Source: Minisyncoccota bacterium
Lineage (GTDB): Bacteria; Patescibacteriota; Minisyncoccia; Phycocordibacterales; JACZSL01
DNA: 45,010 nt
Direction of reading: 5' to 3'
Assembly: GCA_028280145.1 (NCBI GenBank)
Contig: JANQMM010000048.1
Span: 1-45,010, forward strand
The position numbers and the translations under genes were made by a program. Shown piece after piece: positions 16,953 to 25,328 of this stretch; the first letter of the stretch is position 1; the number at the start of each line of letters is the position of its first letter. Below the pieces are notes generated by a model. It was given only the letters and a program-made list of their open reading frames with translations, searched no databases and was not told the origin of the DNA.

Positions 16953-18218
16953 ATGAAGAAAGAAAAGATCGAACGTGAAAATAAGAACATCTGCCTCGAC
17001 TGCAAAAGCAGAATTGAGGAGCTTTCATCGTCTTTTGAGCTTAGCAAAAGTGAGATAGCATTACTCAACCAGCCAAAACGAGTTTTTACATTCAGTGTCC
17101 CACTAAGACGCGATGATGGCTCAACAAAGATCTATAACGCATATCGCGTACAATATAATGATGCACTCGGCCCGACAAAGGGGGGTATTCGGTATCATCC
17201 CGATGTCGATATAGAAGAAGTAAAGACACTTGCTTTTCTTATGGCACTTAAATGCTCTCTTGTGAAACTTCCGCTTGGAGGTGCGAAGGGAGGGATTGAT
17301 GTAGATCCCGGAGATCTTTCAAAAGATGAACTCAAGCGACTGACCAAAGGGTTTGTGCGTGAGATCCATAAATTCATTGGACCAGACGTTGATATTCCGG
17401 CACCTGATGTAAATACCAATGCAGAGATCATGCGATGGATTGTTGAAGAATATTCGACACTCAAAGGCGTATTCACCCCCGCAGTCATAACCGGAAAACC
17501 GTTAGACATCGGTGGGTCACTCGGAAGAGACAGTGCAACCGGGCTTGGAGGTGCGTTTGTGCTTCATCATTACTTTGAAAAAACGCTACGTAAAAAAGCA
17601 GTAACTGTTGCCATTCAAGGGTTTGGGAATGTTGGCGGTCATATCGCACACTTCCTTCACAAATGGGGATATACAGTCGTGGCCGTAAGTGATGCAAAAG
17701 GCGGTTTGTATAAGAAAGAAGGGCTTCCCATTCCCGCTATGTTGAAAGCGCGAGGCACAACACCGGGTATTCGAGGATGTGTCCAATGTGATTCGATCAC
17801 AAACAAAGAGTTATTGGAGCTCGACGTCGATATACTTATCCCGGCGGCTCTCTCACACCAGATCACAAAAGAAAACGCCTCAGACATAAAAGCATCTGTC
17901 ATTTTAGAGATGGCAAACGCGCCTGTGACACAAGAAGCTGATGTTCTTCTAGAGGAAAGAAATGTCACAATTATTCGGGACATCCTTGCAAACGCCGGAG
18001 GAGTGATCGTAAGTTATTACGAATGGGTGCAAAATAATGAAGGAGTCTGTTGGGATGAGGATAAGGTACATAAAAAACTTAAAAAGAAGATATTACACGC
18101 ATTCGACGCTCTCCTAAGTGCGTCTCAAAATTCGAGCCAAAGCATGCGAGACGTTGCATATAAAATGGCAATTGACCGTATCCTCAAAGCAGAGAAGAAG
18201 CGAGGAACACTCGCCTAA
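16953..18218 (+). CDS. gdhA: Glutamate dehydrogenase family (Glu/Leu/Phe/Val dehydrogenase)
   Basis: 421 aa. The N-terminal substrate domain has GPTKGGIRYHPDVDIEEVKTLAFLMALKCSLVKLPLGGAKGGI, with the conserved lysines, including the catalytic Lys in PLGGAKGG. DVNTNAEIMRWI follows. The Rossmann domain has VAIQGFGNVGGHIA. ANAPVT and NAGGVIVSYYEWVQN are typical of GDH. It interconverts glutamate with 2-oxoglutarate and ammonia using NAD(P). Glutamate is the most likely substrate, but the motif set alone does not exclude another amino acid. The N-terminus has a short CLDC motif of unknown use. Upstream a TCATGAAAT element occurs twice, at 16883 and 16927. Confidence 0.93.
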   Translation: MKKEKIERENKNICLDCKSRIEELSSSFELSKSEIALLNQPKRVFTFSVPLRRDDGSTKIYNAYRVQYNDALGPTKGGIRYHPDVDIEEVKTLAFLMALKCSLVKLPLGGAKGGIDVDPGDLSKDELKRLTKGFVREIHKFIGPDVDIPAPDVNTNAEIMRWIVEEYSTLKGVFTPAVITGKPLDIGGSLGRDSATGLGGAFVLHHYFEKTLRKKAVTVAIQGFGNVGGHIAHFLHKWGYTVVAVSDAKGGLYKKEGLPIPAMLKARGTTPGIRGCVQCDSITNKELLELDVDILIPAALSHQITKENASDIKASVILEMANAPVTQEADVLLEERNVTIIRDILANAGGVIVSYYEWVQNNEGVCWDEDKVHKKLKKKILHAFDALLSASQNSSQSMRDVAYKMAIDRILKAEKKRGTLA

Positions 18219-18232
18219 AGAATACACCAGAC

Positions 18233-18580
18233 ATGCTTCCCGTTTTAAATACGACACTCGAGCAACTGTTTGATTTGCTGGGATATACCGTGCAAACAAA
18301 AAAAGATATCGTGCGTTCTATAGCGAAAGAAATCGAGCAAGAGGCTCTAAAAGAGGCTAAAAATGGTGTGGGGGAAAATATCGCTATTGAATCACTCAAT
18401 AAAGTACAAAAAATATTGGGCAAAAGAGAGACGTTCCATATCCTTGAGGCAGTCGCGGCGCGAGTGCTTGTGAATTTTTTTGCAGAGCACAAAAGAAATT
18501 ATAGTGAACAGCAGAAAGAGGTTTTCTTGACGTTTTTGCTTACCAACAAACTGAAGCGCGAACTGGAAAAATCGCTTTGA
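18233..18580 (+). CDS. Hypothetical helical protein
   Basis: 115 aa, not recognised. It is predicted mostly alpha-helical with many Lys/Glu residues; no membrane segment, Cys pair or signal peptide. It starts 14 bp after the GDH gene on the same strand, so it is probably co-transcribed. The start ATG is preceded by CACCAGAC with no clear SD. It runs tail-to-tail into the zinc-site gene with 3 bp between stops. Confidence 0.6.
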   Translation: MLPVLNTTLEQLFDLLGYTVQTKKDIVRSIAKEIEQEALKEAKNGVGENIAIESLNKVQKILGKRETFHILEAVAARVLVNFFAEHKRNYSEQQKEVFLTFLLTNKLKRELEKSL

Positions 18581-18583
18581 AAC

Positions 18584-19225
18584 TTACGATGCAACTGGAT
18601 GACAAGTCGGTTCAGTATCCATGTCGATCTCACACGGATCACATGAGATATATACCCCCTCAAATCCGGTGAAATATTTATTTCGCTCATAATACTCCAG
18701 GCAACTCTTGCAGAGGATCATTTCATCGAGCTCACGTAAGGGTGAAAGAAAGTTACTGTCCCGATGACATTTCTGGCAGACATTGAGATCGCCGGTAAGA
18801 TGCTCTCTAAAGGCTGTTAGTCTCGCTTTTCGTTTTGCAAAAAGTGCATGTACGTACTGTTCTTCATCTTCTCTGCTGGCAGGCACCAGGTCACATTTGA
18901 TCTTTTCAAAGTCGTCTTTATCCAAAGAGCCACAGACATATTTTTTCCCGAGCACGACACCGGTCGTATTGCCCATTGTCATAAGATCATCCGTGATCTC
19001 TTCCATGCGAGCCGCAAGTTGGAGAAAAGTGTCAGAATCAATAAGTCCGCGTCGGTATTGACTGACCAAAGCTCGTTTTATTTTCATTTTATTGCGCCGC
19101 ACCGCCCGAGCCTCATTCATAGTATCCATACGAGCAAGTCGTACTTTTTCTTCCATCGACAAACGCACCCCCTTAATGCGTGGTTCAACAGATGTATAAC
19201 GATTAGTAGAAGTAAGCCATCCCAT
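18584..19225 (-). CDS. Hypothetical protein with zinc-ribbon-like Cys pairs
   Basis: 213 aa, family not recognised. The N-terminal half is basic and helical (RRNKMKIKRALVSQYRRG). The C-terminal half has C150-x2-C153 and C172-x2-C175, spaced as in a zinc ribbon, then another C195-x2-C198 and C208. A DksA/TraR-like zinc protein acting on RNA polymerase is one possible reading of the LDEMILCKSCLEYYERN segment, but the DksA signature is not clear. An alternative ATG is at codon 24. A promoter with an extended -10 box lies upstream, right after the beta-CASP gene. Confidence 0.65.
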   Translation of the reverse strand: MGWLTSTNRYTSVEPRIKGVRLSMEEKVRLARMDTMNEARAVRRNKMKIKRALVSQYRRGLIDSDTFLQLAARMEEITDDLMTMGNTTGVVLGKKYVCGSLDKDDFEKIKCDLVPASREDEEQYVHALFAKRKARLTAFREHLTGDLNVCQKCHRDSNFLSPLRELDEMILCKSCLEYYERNKYFTGFEGVYISCDPCEIDMDTEPTCHPVAS

Positions 19226-19298
19226 AAGCCGTATCTTTTAATTCCAGCCAATAGGACCCCTGGACCAGTGCCAAAGCCAACCAGTCGCCTATGGATTA

Positions 19299-19326
19299 AC
19301 TATACCACACTTTCTGAAAAAACAAA
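19299..19326 (-). promoter_or_regulatory. Candidate promoter of the zinc-site gene
   Basis: TTTGTT (19321-19326), 16 bp, TATAGT (19299-19304) preceded by TGTGG, the same extended -10 as in the infC promoter. The leader of about 65 nt is GC-rich with imperfect self-pairing (CCATAGG with CCTATTGG). Confidence 0.5.
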
Positions 19327-19344
19327 CTTCTTTATCGCAAAAAG

Positions 19345-20721
19345 TTAAAAATCTATCTCAAAACTTTGGTCTTGCGTCGGCACTATTGCGTCAATTTCAT
19401 GATAATCGCGAAGTCGTTGCGCAAGAAACAAAGAGGCCTTGGGCTCTCCCATTGCAAGAAATACTTTTTCCACTGTTTCAGAAATAGGTTCAATGAACCG
19501 AATAAGGTTATCCGAATCCTTGTGAGCTGAAAACCCTGTGATCGTTTCAACGTGGGCACGTACTTTTACACTTTTGCCAAAAATATCTACCGTTTTGTTT
19601 CCATCTTGGATTTGTCTTCCTAAGGTCCCCGGCACCTGATAGCCTACGAAGCAAATGGTATTCTTTGGATCCCCTAAATATATCTTTTGATGGAACATGA
19701 TACGCCCACCATGACTCATGCCGCTTCCTGCAAGAATTATCTTGGGACCCTTTTTATAGATAATATCCTTTGACTCTTCCCGGGTAATGGTCAACTTTAG
19801 TTTTGGGAAATCAAAGATGTCATCACCGGTTTGTATCTCCTCTTGCACGTGCTTCTTAAAGTTGTGTATGTAATTGCGATAGATATCAGTTACTTTTATT
19901 GCAAGTGGGGAATCCAGATATACCGGCACTGATTCGACCTGACCTCCTTCGATCATGTGGTTGAGCTCATGAAGTATGATCTGTGTACGTTCGATAGAAA
20001 AAACAGGAATCATCAGTGTGCCGCCCCGAGCAATCGATTCTGCAACAACGCGCTTGAAAGCGTCTGATCGTTCTTTCATGGTTGTTTCGTGATTCCGATC
20101 ACCATATACCGATTCCATAACGACATAGTGTACGTCCTGAGAAAGCGGTTCCGTATCTTTAAGCAGAGGTGTCGGACTATTTCCCAAATCGCCCGTAAAC
20201 GCGATTTTACGGCTTCCCGAAGGTCTTCTGTGACGTATTTCAAAGATACTGGAACCCAAAATATGCCCGGCATCTTTAGCGTAGACAGTATATCCAGGTG
20301 CTAATTCAAATTCCGTTCGGTAGGGTATATCCTTCCACAAACGCATTGTCCTCTCCACATCTTTTTCAGTATAAAGCGCCTCCTTTCCTTCAAATGTAGC
20401 TTCTCTTCTCATAAGGGAAAGTCCGCTATGGAACATGGTCTGAGCAATTTCTCTTGTAGATGGCGTTGAGTAAATGACGCCACTAAAACCATCGTGTACA
20501 AGTTTTGGAACACGTCCGATATGATCAAGATGAGCGTGCGTTACCAAAAGAACATCAATGGTCTTCGGGTCATATTTGAAATCATCATAGTTACACCCAT
20601 GACACACACGCCGATCTTGAACCAAACCGCAATCAACCAGGATGCGCATATCGGTCGTTTCAAGCAAAAAATTTGCTCCGGTAACAGTTCCCGCGCCGCC
20701 AAAAAACGTTAACTTACTCAT
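19345..20721 (-). CDS. Metallo-beta-lactamase/beta-CASP RNase-like protein
   Basis: 458 aa. Zinc motif VTHAHLDHIGR at residues 61-70 (H62, H64, D66, H67), then DAGHILGSSIFEIR, FTGDLG, a beta-CASP insert (GTLMIPVFSIERTQIILHEL) and C-terminal GSGMSHGGRIMFH and ITGFSAHKD motifs. This is the CPSF73/YSH1-like branch of MBL-fold exonuclease/endonucleases, found in bacteria alongside RNase J. Likely RNA processing or decay (family knowledge). Its start overlaps the preceding membrane-protein gene by 8 bp. Confidence 0.93.
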   Translation of the reverse strand: MSKLTFFGGAGTVTGANFLLETTDMRILVDCGLVQDRRVCHGCNYDDFKYDPKTIDVLLVTHAHLDHIGRVPKLVHDGFSGVIYSTPSTREIAQTMFHSGLSLMRREATFEGKEALYTEKDVERTMRLWKDIPYRTEFELAPGYTVYAKDAGHILGSSIFEIRHRRPSGSRKIAFTGDLGNSPTPLLKDTEPLSQDVHYVVMESVYGDRNHETTMKERSDAFKRVVAESIARGGTLMIPVFSIERTQIILHELNHMIEGGQVESVPVYLDSPLAIKVTDIYRNYIHNFKKHVQEEIQTGDDIFDFPKLKLTITREESKDIIYKKGPKIILAGSGMSHGGRIMFHQKIYLGDPKNTICFVGYQVPGTLGRQIQDGNKTVDIFGKSVKVRAHVETITGFSAHKDSDNLIRFIEPISETVEKVFLAMGEPKASLFLAQRLRDYHEIDAIVPTQDQSFEIDF

Positions 20722-21130
20722 GTGAAGAAGATTTTTTAAATAAACCGGATATATAGATAAGATAAAATCCGAAGACAGCGCCCATTATGCCCATTAAAAA
20801 ATCAATAATAGTATCAATGATGTATTCAACCGGATCATGTAGTACCAACTTAAACATAAATTCAAAAGATTCCCATAACAAACTTATAATAAACACAAAG
20901 AGGATCACATCAAATAAAAGAATGGCTTTTGGTCGTGCATTAGTGATCAAATTGCATCTTTCGGCAAACCACAATCCAAAAAGGGAAGCAAGTAATCCAC
21001 CGAGAAAGTGCATAACAATATCCAGCCACGGAAAGTGCCAATACAAAAAATTGTTGAGCGCGTACCCATGCAACACTGCTACAACAATACCCAGTACAAC
21101 AATTGAAAGCGGAAGCGCAAGTTTTGTCAT
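20714..21130 (-). CDS. Small integral membrane protein (YjdF/DUF2238- or VanZ-like)
   Basis: 138 aa with four predicted membrane helices (about 5-27, 38-56, 70-88, 106-128). Conserved-looking acidic and His residues sit at helix ends: WLDIVMHFLGG, LLWESFEFMF and DTIIDFLMGIMGAVFG, a pattern seen in YjdF-type proteins. Function unknown. It overlaps the RNase-like gene downstream by 8 bp. A TATAAT sits only 9 bp before the ATG, so the mRNA may be almost leaderless. Confidence 0.7.
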   Translation of the reverse strand: MTKLALPLSIVVLGIVVAVLHGYALNNFLYWHFPWLDIVMHFLGGLLASLFGLWFAERCNLITNARPKAILLFDVILFVFIISLLWESFEFMFKLVLHDPVEYIIDTIIDFLMGIMGAVFGFYLIYISGLFKKSSSHE

Positions 21131-21138
21131 GTGTTTCT

Positions 21139-21144
21139 ATTATA
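21139..21144 (-). promoter_or_regulatory. Perfect -10 box almost at the start codon
   Basis: Minus-strand TATAAT preceded by CTTG. The ATG is at 21128-21130, so a start 6-7 nt downstream leaves a leader of one or two bases. The -35 at 17 bp (GAGGTG) is poor. Confidence 0.4.
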
Positions 21145-21467
21145 CAAGCAGGTGTTAAAAACACCTCATTCATACGCACCAAGCGCCCGAGGCGAGAGCA
21201 CCCGGGCACTTGGTAAGGCAAGGTTGATAACTAATATAACCTGGTACACCCAGGTGGGATTCCTCAACACATCCTTCTCTGAAATCCTCGTCAGATTCTC
21301 ATTGAAGAAGTGCAATTCGGACTCCCCATAATTTTCATTAAGTGGTTATTAGTTATAACCTTAGGTACATTGTACACATATTTCGATCAATTTGTGTAGC
21401 ATTTCGTGTGAAGAAAAAATGTGGTGCAAAACGAGGTTTTTTGGTGACACATCGCCAAGAGAATATT
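21145..21467. other. Gene-free region with several inverted repeats
   Basis: No credible gene is seen. Inverted repeats: 21179-21213 (CCAAG-GCCCG with CGGGC-CTTGG, one mismatch, 13-nt loop); 21240-21254 (CCTGG/CCAGG); 21344-21360 (GGTTAT/ATAACC); 21443-21456. ATAACTAATATAACC (21227-21241) can also pair with GGTTATTAGTTAT (21344-21356), enclosing about 100 nt. It matches no RNA family I recognise (not tRNA, tmRNA, SRP RNA or RNase P). Confidence 0.5.
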
Positions 21468-22073
21468 CTATTCAAGAATGCCGTCCAAATTTACATCGTA
21501 TAGTATTTCCTCCTGGAAAAGCCTGTAGTCAATGAGTTCGTCTTTGTCAAACCAAAGCTCAATCTCCCGCTCTGCCTCTTCAGCGGAATCACTGCAGTGA
21601 ATAAGATTACGTACCGCCCGATCGTCAAGTGAACAGATCGCATACGAATCAAGAGTGAAGTCTCCACGAATTGTTCCAACATCCGATGTTGATGGCTCTG
21701 TTTCTCCCACCAACTTCTTCACTACAGCAGCAGCCTGATTGCCTTCCAACACCATCATGAGCACCGGCCCTGCGGTCATGAACGTCACCAGCGCCTGCAC
21801 GATATCGCGTCCGTATTCTATAGCCTCTTTTTCAACAGGCAGTCCGGATTTCTTTCTATCCTCAACGATACGTTTTCCTTTTTCCAGAAACCATGCTTCG
21901 TCCTTGTTATAGTGTTTCCATAATTTCTTTGTATCAGCTATACCAAAACGAAGAGCAACAATCTTTAGACCGACACGTTCAAAGCGCTTTATGATCTCTC
22001 CAATAAGTGAACGTTGTACGCCATCGGGCTTAATGATGACAAATGATCGTGCGCGTTTATGATGTTTTTCCAT
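21468..22073 (-). CDS. ndk: Nucleoside diphosphate kinase, enlarged form
   Basis: 201 aa from the ATG at 22071-22073, chosen over a longer frame because the family starts just before RSFVIIKPDGVQRSLIGEI. It transfers phosphate between nucleoside tri- and diphosphates through a phospho-His: here H159 in NLIHCSDS (family NxxHGSDS). GTIRGDF is present. Bacterial Ndk is about 140 aa; this one has about 30 extra residues (65-95) before ALVTFMTAGPV and a C-terminal extension of about 20. It occupies the place after map where many bacteria have infA. Confidence 0.93.
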   Translation of the reverse strand: MEKHHKRARSFVIIKPDGVQRSLIGEIIKRFERVGLKIVALRFGIADTKKLWKHYNKDEAWFLEKGKRIVEDRKKSGLPVEKEAIEYGRDIVQALVTFMTAGPVLMMVLEGNQAAAVVKKLVGETEPSTSDVGTIRGDFTLDSYAICSLDDRAVRNLIHCSDSAEEAEREIELWFDKDELIDYRLFQEEILYDVNLDGILE

Positions 22074-22135
22074 GATGTTCTTATGACAAAAATAAATCAG
22101 TCCGATTATACAAAGACTTACCCTATTAAACAATA

Positions 22136-22909
22136 TTAAGAAGATTGTGTCAGAATTTCGGGGTCTCCCTCCGTAACAAGAACAGTGTGTTCAAAATGGG
22201 CACTTTGTTTTCCATCCTTTGTCTTGAACGTATACCCGTCATCGGCAAGAATAATATCTTTACTACCCAGATTCAACATCGGCTCAATGGCAATGACCAT
22301 ACCGGAAAGAAGTTCTGTTCCTGTTCCCCGTGTTCCAAAATTTGGGATCGTTGGCTCTTCATGTACATGCCAACCCACACCGTGCCCGCCCAACTCTTCG
22401 ACAATGCCGAAGCGACCGGCAACAAATTCTTCGATTGCCGCGCCAATATCCCCCGTTTTGTTACCTGCGCGCACCTCTCTTATACCAACGGCAAGGGCTT
22501 TTTTTGTCACTGCAAGCAGTTCCTGTATCTCCTCCGAGATTTTGCCGACCGGTACCGTTACCGCGCTATCTGTAATAAGTCCCTTGTGTGTCACTCCAAG
22601 ATCAATACCCACGATATCTCCTTCTGCGAGTATTTTCGGGTCTTCATTTGGAATACCGTGCACGATTTCATCATTTACCGATACACACACGGCCGCAGGA
22701 AAAGGTCTGTTTGCTCCCTGGGGGGTGTAATTTTTAAACGACGCCGTATCTCCCTTTTCTGCAATCAGCTTATTTGCAAGGTCTTCAATATCTTGTGTTG
22801 AAACGCCGGGTTTGATGCTTGCAGCAAGAGCATTGCGAACAGAAGCAAGACGCTTGCCACACTCTTTTAAAATCTCTATATCTTCTGAACTTTTTACCAA
22901 ATGTTTCAT
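22136..22909 (-). CDS. map: Methionine aminopeptidase type I
   Basis: 257 aa. Metal ligands D103 (VGIDLGV), D114 (LITDSAV), H176 (GGHGVGWHVHEEP), E209 (AIEPML) and E240 (AHFEHT), plus H84 in EIVHGIPNE, match type I MetAP. It removes the initiator Met from new proteins. It follows adk directly (0 bp between stop and start), the usual secY-adk-map order. Confidence 0.97.
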   Translation of the reverse strand: MKHLVKSSEDIEILKECGKRLASVRNALAASIKPGVSTQDIEDLANKLIAEKGDTASFKNYTPQGANRPFPAAVCVSVNDEIVHGIPNEDPKILAEGDIVGIDLGVTHKGLITDSAVTVPVGKISEEIQELLAVTKKALAVGIREVRAGNKTGDIGAAIEEFVAGRFGIVEELGGHGVGWHVHEEPTIPNFGTRGTGTELLSGMVIAIEPMLNLGSKDIILADDGYTFKTKDGKQSAHFEHTVLVTEGDPEILTQSS

Positions 22910-23485
22910 TTACAGTTTCTTTAGTTCTGTCATGATATCCTCATGAACCTGCTCCGGCGTCTGCATACCATTGATCTCGATCAATTTCCCCTTATCTTTG
23001 AAGTGCTTAACTGAAGCCGCGGTGTGTGTGTTGTATTCTTCAAATCTTTTTTTGATAGCCTCGGGGTCGTCATCCGAACGCCCTTCTTTTTTCGCACGAA
23101 TCTGAAGGCGTTCAATTATCTTGTCTTCGTCAACATCTAAATAAATAGCTCTATAAGGGCGATCCAGCCATTCCATCACTTCACAAAAAAGCTCAGCCTC
23201 AGGTAACTTCCTTCCGGGACCTTCAAACACAATACCTGTATCGTGCGGGGTGTGAAACGCTTTATGTTCGAACCAATATGACGCAAACCAATGTGGCATA
23301 AGTAAGCCCTGATCATACTCTCCCTTTACTTTTTTCCCCAAAAAAGTGTCTTCTTCTCGCAGAGCACGAAATGCGCCACCGCTTGAGAAAAAATCGTAGT
23401 TGAGAGTTTCGGCAAGAAGCTTAGCCTGAGTACCTTTGCCGGAACCCGGCTTTCCCATCATTGCAATTGTAGTAATACTTGTCAT
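22910..23485 (-). CDS. adk: Adenylate kinase
   Basis: 191 aa. P-loop GKPGSGKGTQ at residues 11-20. An NMP-binding region follows with FSSGGAFRALREE. The core resembles Adk but the LID region (RAKKEGRSDDDPEAIKKRFEEYNTHTA) is short and has no zinc Cys residues. It converts AMP and ATP to two ADP. The gene order secY-adk-map supports adenylate rather than another nucleotide as substrate. Confidence 0.93.
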   Translation of the reverse strand: MTSITTIAMMGKPGSGKGTQAKLLAETLNYDFFSSGGAFRALREEDTFLGKKVKGEYDQGLLMPHWFASYWFEHKAFHTPHDTGIVFEGPGRKLPEAELFCEVMEWLDRPYRAIYLDVDEDKIIERLQIRAKKEGRSDDDPEAIKKRFEEYNTHTAASVKHFKDKGKLIEINGMQTPEQVHEDIMTELKKL

Positions 23486-23505
23486 TTAGATCCAAATAGT
23501 TAACT

Positions 23506-23538
23506 AAAAAAGCGCCTATTGGCGGCTTGAGTATACCA
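23506..23538 (-). terminator. Hairpin between secY and adk
   Basis: On the minus strand AAGCCGCC-AATA-GGCGC is followed by six T. It may end the secY transcript. An extended -10 (TGG-TATACT, 23530-23538) lies just in front, so the hairpin could instead open the adk transcript. Confidence 0.55.
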
Positions 23539-23592
23539 TTCTTACACATTCCAGACTATAGCAGAGCGCCTTCAAAGATGGTTTGTTATCAC

Positions 23593-24867
23593 CTAATACT
23601 CCCTGATCGAAAGTTGACTATCAATACGTCGTACAAGGTCGAGGATCACGGAAACAGCGATCAAAAGTGCCGTACCACCAATTGCAAACGCAGTGACGTT
23701 TGTCGCGGCTTGCATCCCAAGAGGAAGCACCGCAATAAGACCAAGGAAGATAGCGCCCACAAGTGTGAGTCTGGTGAGGATGTTCCCTATATACTCTGAG
23801 GTATTCTGCCCGGGACGCACTCCGGGGATGAATGCTCCTGATTTCTGCAGATTCTTAGAGATCTGATTTGGGTCAAACGTGACCGCAGTATAGAAATAAG
23901 TGAAGAGAAATACCAAAACAAAGTAAAATGCCGAGTATACCCACCCATTATTAAGAACGGCAAGCACTGCATTTGAAAGCGTTTGCACGATACCACTATC
24001 AGTTCCTGCAAAGAATGAGAGTATCATTTGCGGGAAAAGAAGAATGGAAAGTGCAAAAATGATCGGCATCACACCAGCCTGGTTAACTCGAAGCGGAAGG
24101 TATGTGGAAATACCACCATACGTTTTCATGCCACGCACTCGACGTGCATACGTGATCGGGATCGGCCGTTCCGCCTCCGTTACAATAACAACACCGGCGG
24201 TTATCAATATGGCAGCAACCGTAAAGCCAAGATAGAGCGGGATCTGTGAGGGTTCAAACGTGAAAATAAGCTGTTGTATGGTGGTTGGCAGTCCCGCAAC
24301 GATTCCGGCAAAAATAATAAGCGAAACACCATTTCCGATACCAAATTCGGTTATCAACTCGCCGATCCACATGAGAAGGATCGAGCCGGCGGTTACGATA
24401 AGAATATTCAAAATCAGCTCAAAAAGCCCGAGATCAATCAAGATACCCTGTCGTTGTAAGATCATAAGAAATCCGAATGATTGCATGAGCGCAAGCGGAA
24501 CAGTAAGCAGGCGCGAATATTGCGTGAACTTTTTCTTACCGAGTTCTCCTTCCTCCGAATAGAGCGCCTTCAGTTTTGGCACCATCACGGTAAGTAGCTG
24601 CATGATGATCGCCGCGGTAATATATGGCGCAACACCAAGCATCACTATGGAAAGGTTTGCGAGTCCGCCTCCCGAGAAAATATTGAGAAGGCCGAGAAAT
24701 TGATTATTCGAGAAAAACTCTTCAAGACGAAAAGCGTCTACTCCGGGAATCGGAATAGCGGCAAGTGCACGAAATAGAATAAGTGCAAAAAAGATAAAAA
24801 GTATGCGTTTTCGCAAAGTCTCGTCTTTTGCAATTTGCGATATTTTTGTGGTGATCTCCGCAAGCAT
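23593..24867 (-). CDS. secY: Preprotein translocase subunit SecY
   Basis: 424 aa with about ten membrane helices, the family size. It starts MLAEITTKISQIAKDETLRKRILFIFFALILFRALAAIPIPG. The plug region (LGLLNIFSGGGLANLSIVMLGVAPYITAAIIMQLL) and the cytoplasmic loop with AERPIPITYARRVRG are clear. It forms the Sec protein channel in the inner membrane. Start is 2 bp from the rplO stop. Confidence 0.97.
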   Translation of the reverse strand: MLAEITTKISQIAKDETLRKRILFIFFALILFRALAAIPIPGVDAFRLEEFFSNNQFLGLLNIFSGGGLANLSIVMLGVAPYITAAIIMQLLTVMVPKLKALYSEEGELGKKKFTQYSRLLTVPLALMQSFGFLMILQRQGILIDLGLFELILNILIVTAGSILLMWIGELITEFGIGNGVSLIIFAGIVAGLPTTIQQLIFTFEPSQIPLYLGFTVAAILITAGVVIVTEAERPIPITYARRVRGMKTYGGISTYLPLRVNQAGVMPIIFALSILLFPQMILSFFAGTDSGIVQTLSNAVLAVLNNGWVYSAFYFVLVFLFTYFYTAVTFDPNQISKNLQKSGAFIPGVRPGQNTSEYIGNILTRLTLVGAIFLGLIAVLPLGMQAATNVTAFAIGGTALLIAVSVILDLVRRIDSQLSIREY

Positions 24868-24869
24868 AT

Positions 24870-25319
24870 TTATGTTACATTTCCTCCGGCTTTCTCGATC
24901 TTCTCAAGAGCGGACTTAGAAACGGTGCAGTCGGAGACAATAAGCTTTTTTGAAAGATCTCCCAATCCAAGAATTTTGACCGGTTGCACAGTGCCTTTTT
25001 TAAGACGAATGACCTTCTTCTCTTTAAGCGTTTGTGGTGAGACTATGTCCCCGGCATCAAAAGCACGCTCCAATGCGGAAAGGTTTACCGGAATTGCAAA
25101 TTGTCGAGCATCGTTGACTGTTCGCGCCCGATTCTTTCCGTGTCCACGACGTTTCGGGAGCTTTTTGATAACATCCCGCATAGCCGGCCGGATACCATGT
25201 CCGCCGTGTTGCTTCTGTCCTTTATGTCCGCGACCTGAGGTCTTACCCCGGGTTCCGCCACGCCCAATCCGTACTTTTGCTTTATTTTTTGTATCTCTTT
25301 GTAATTCGTGTAATTGCAT
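24870..25319 (-). CDS. rplO: Ribosomal protein uL15
   Basis: 149 aa. Starts MQLHELQRDTKNKAKVRIGRGGTRGKTSGRGHKGQKQHGG, the glycine-rich L15 signature. It lies directly after rpsE, with only 9 bp between them, so rpmD (uL30), normally between these genes, is missing. Full length for L15. 50S structural protein. Confidence 0.97.
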   Translation of the reverse strand: MQLHELQRDTKNKAKVRIGRGGTRGKTSGRGHKGQKQHGGHGIRPAMRDVIKKLPKRRGHGKNRARTVNDARQFAIPVNLSALERAFDAGDIVSPQTLKEKKVIRLKKGTVQPVKILGLGDLSKKLIVSDCTVSKSALEKIEKAGGNVT

Positions 25320-25328
25320 GATCTCTTT

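Noticed and set aside
21179-21254. Hairpin-rich stretch read as a tRNA or tmRNA
   Set aside because: No T-loop GTTCGA motif, acceptor stem or CCA arrangement fits. No tRNA was found anywhere in the window.
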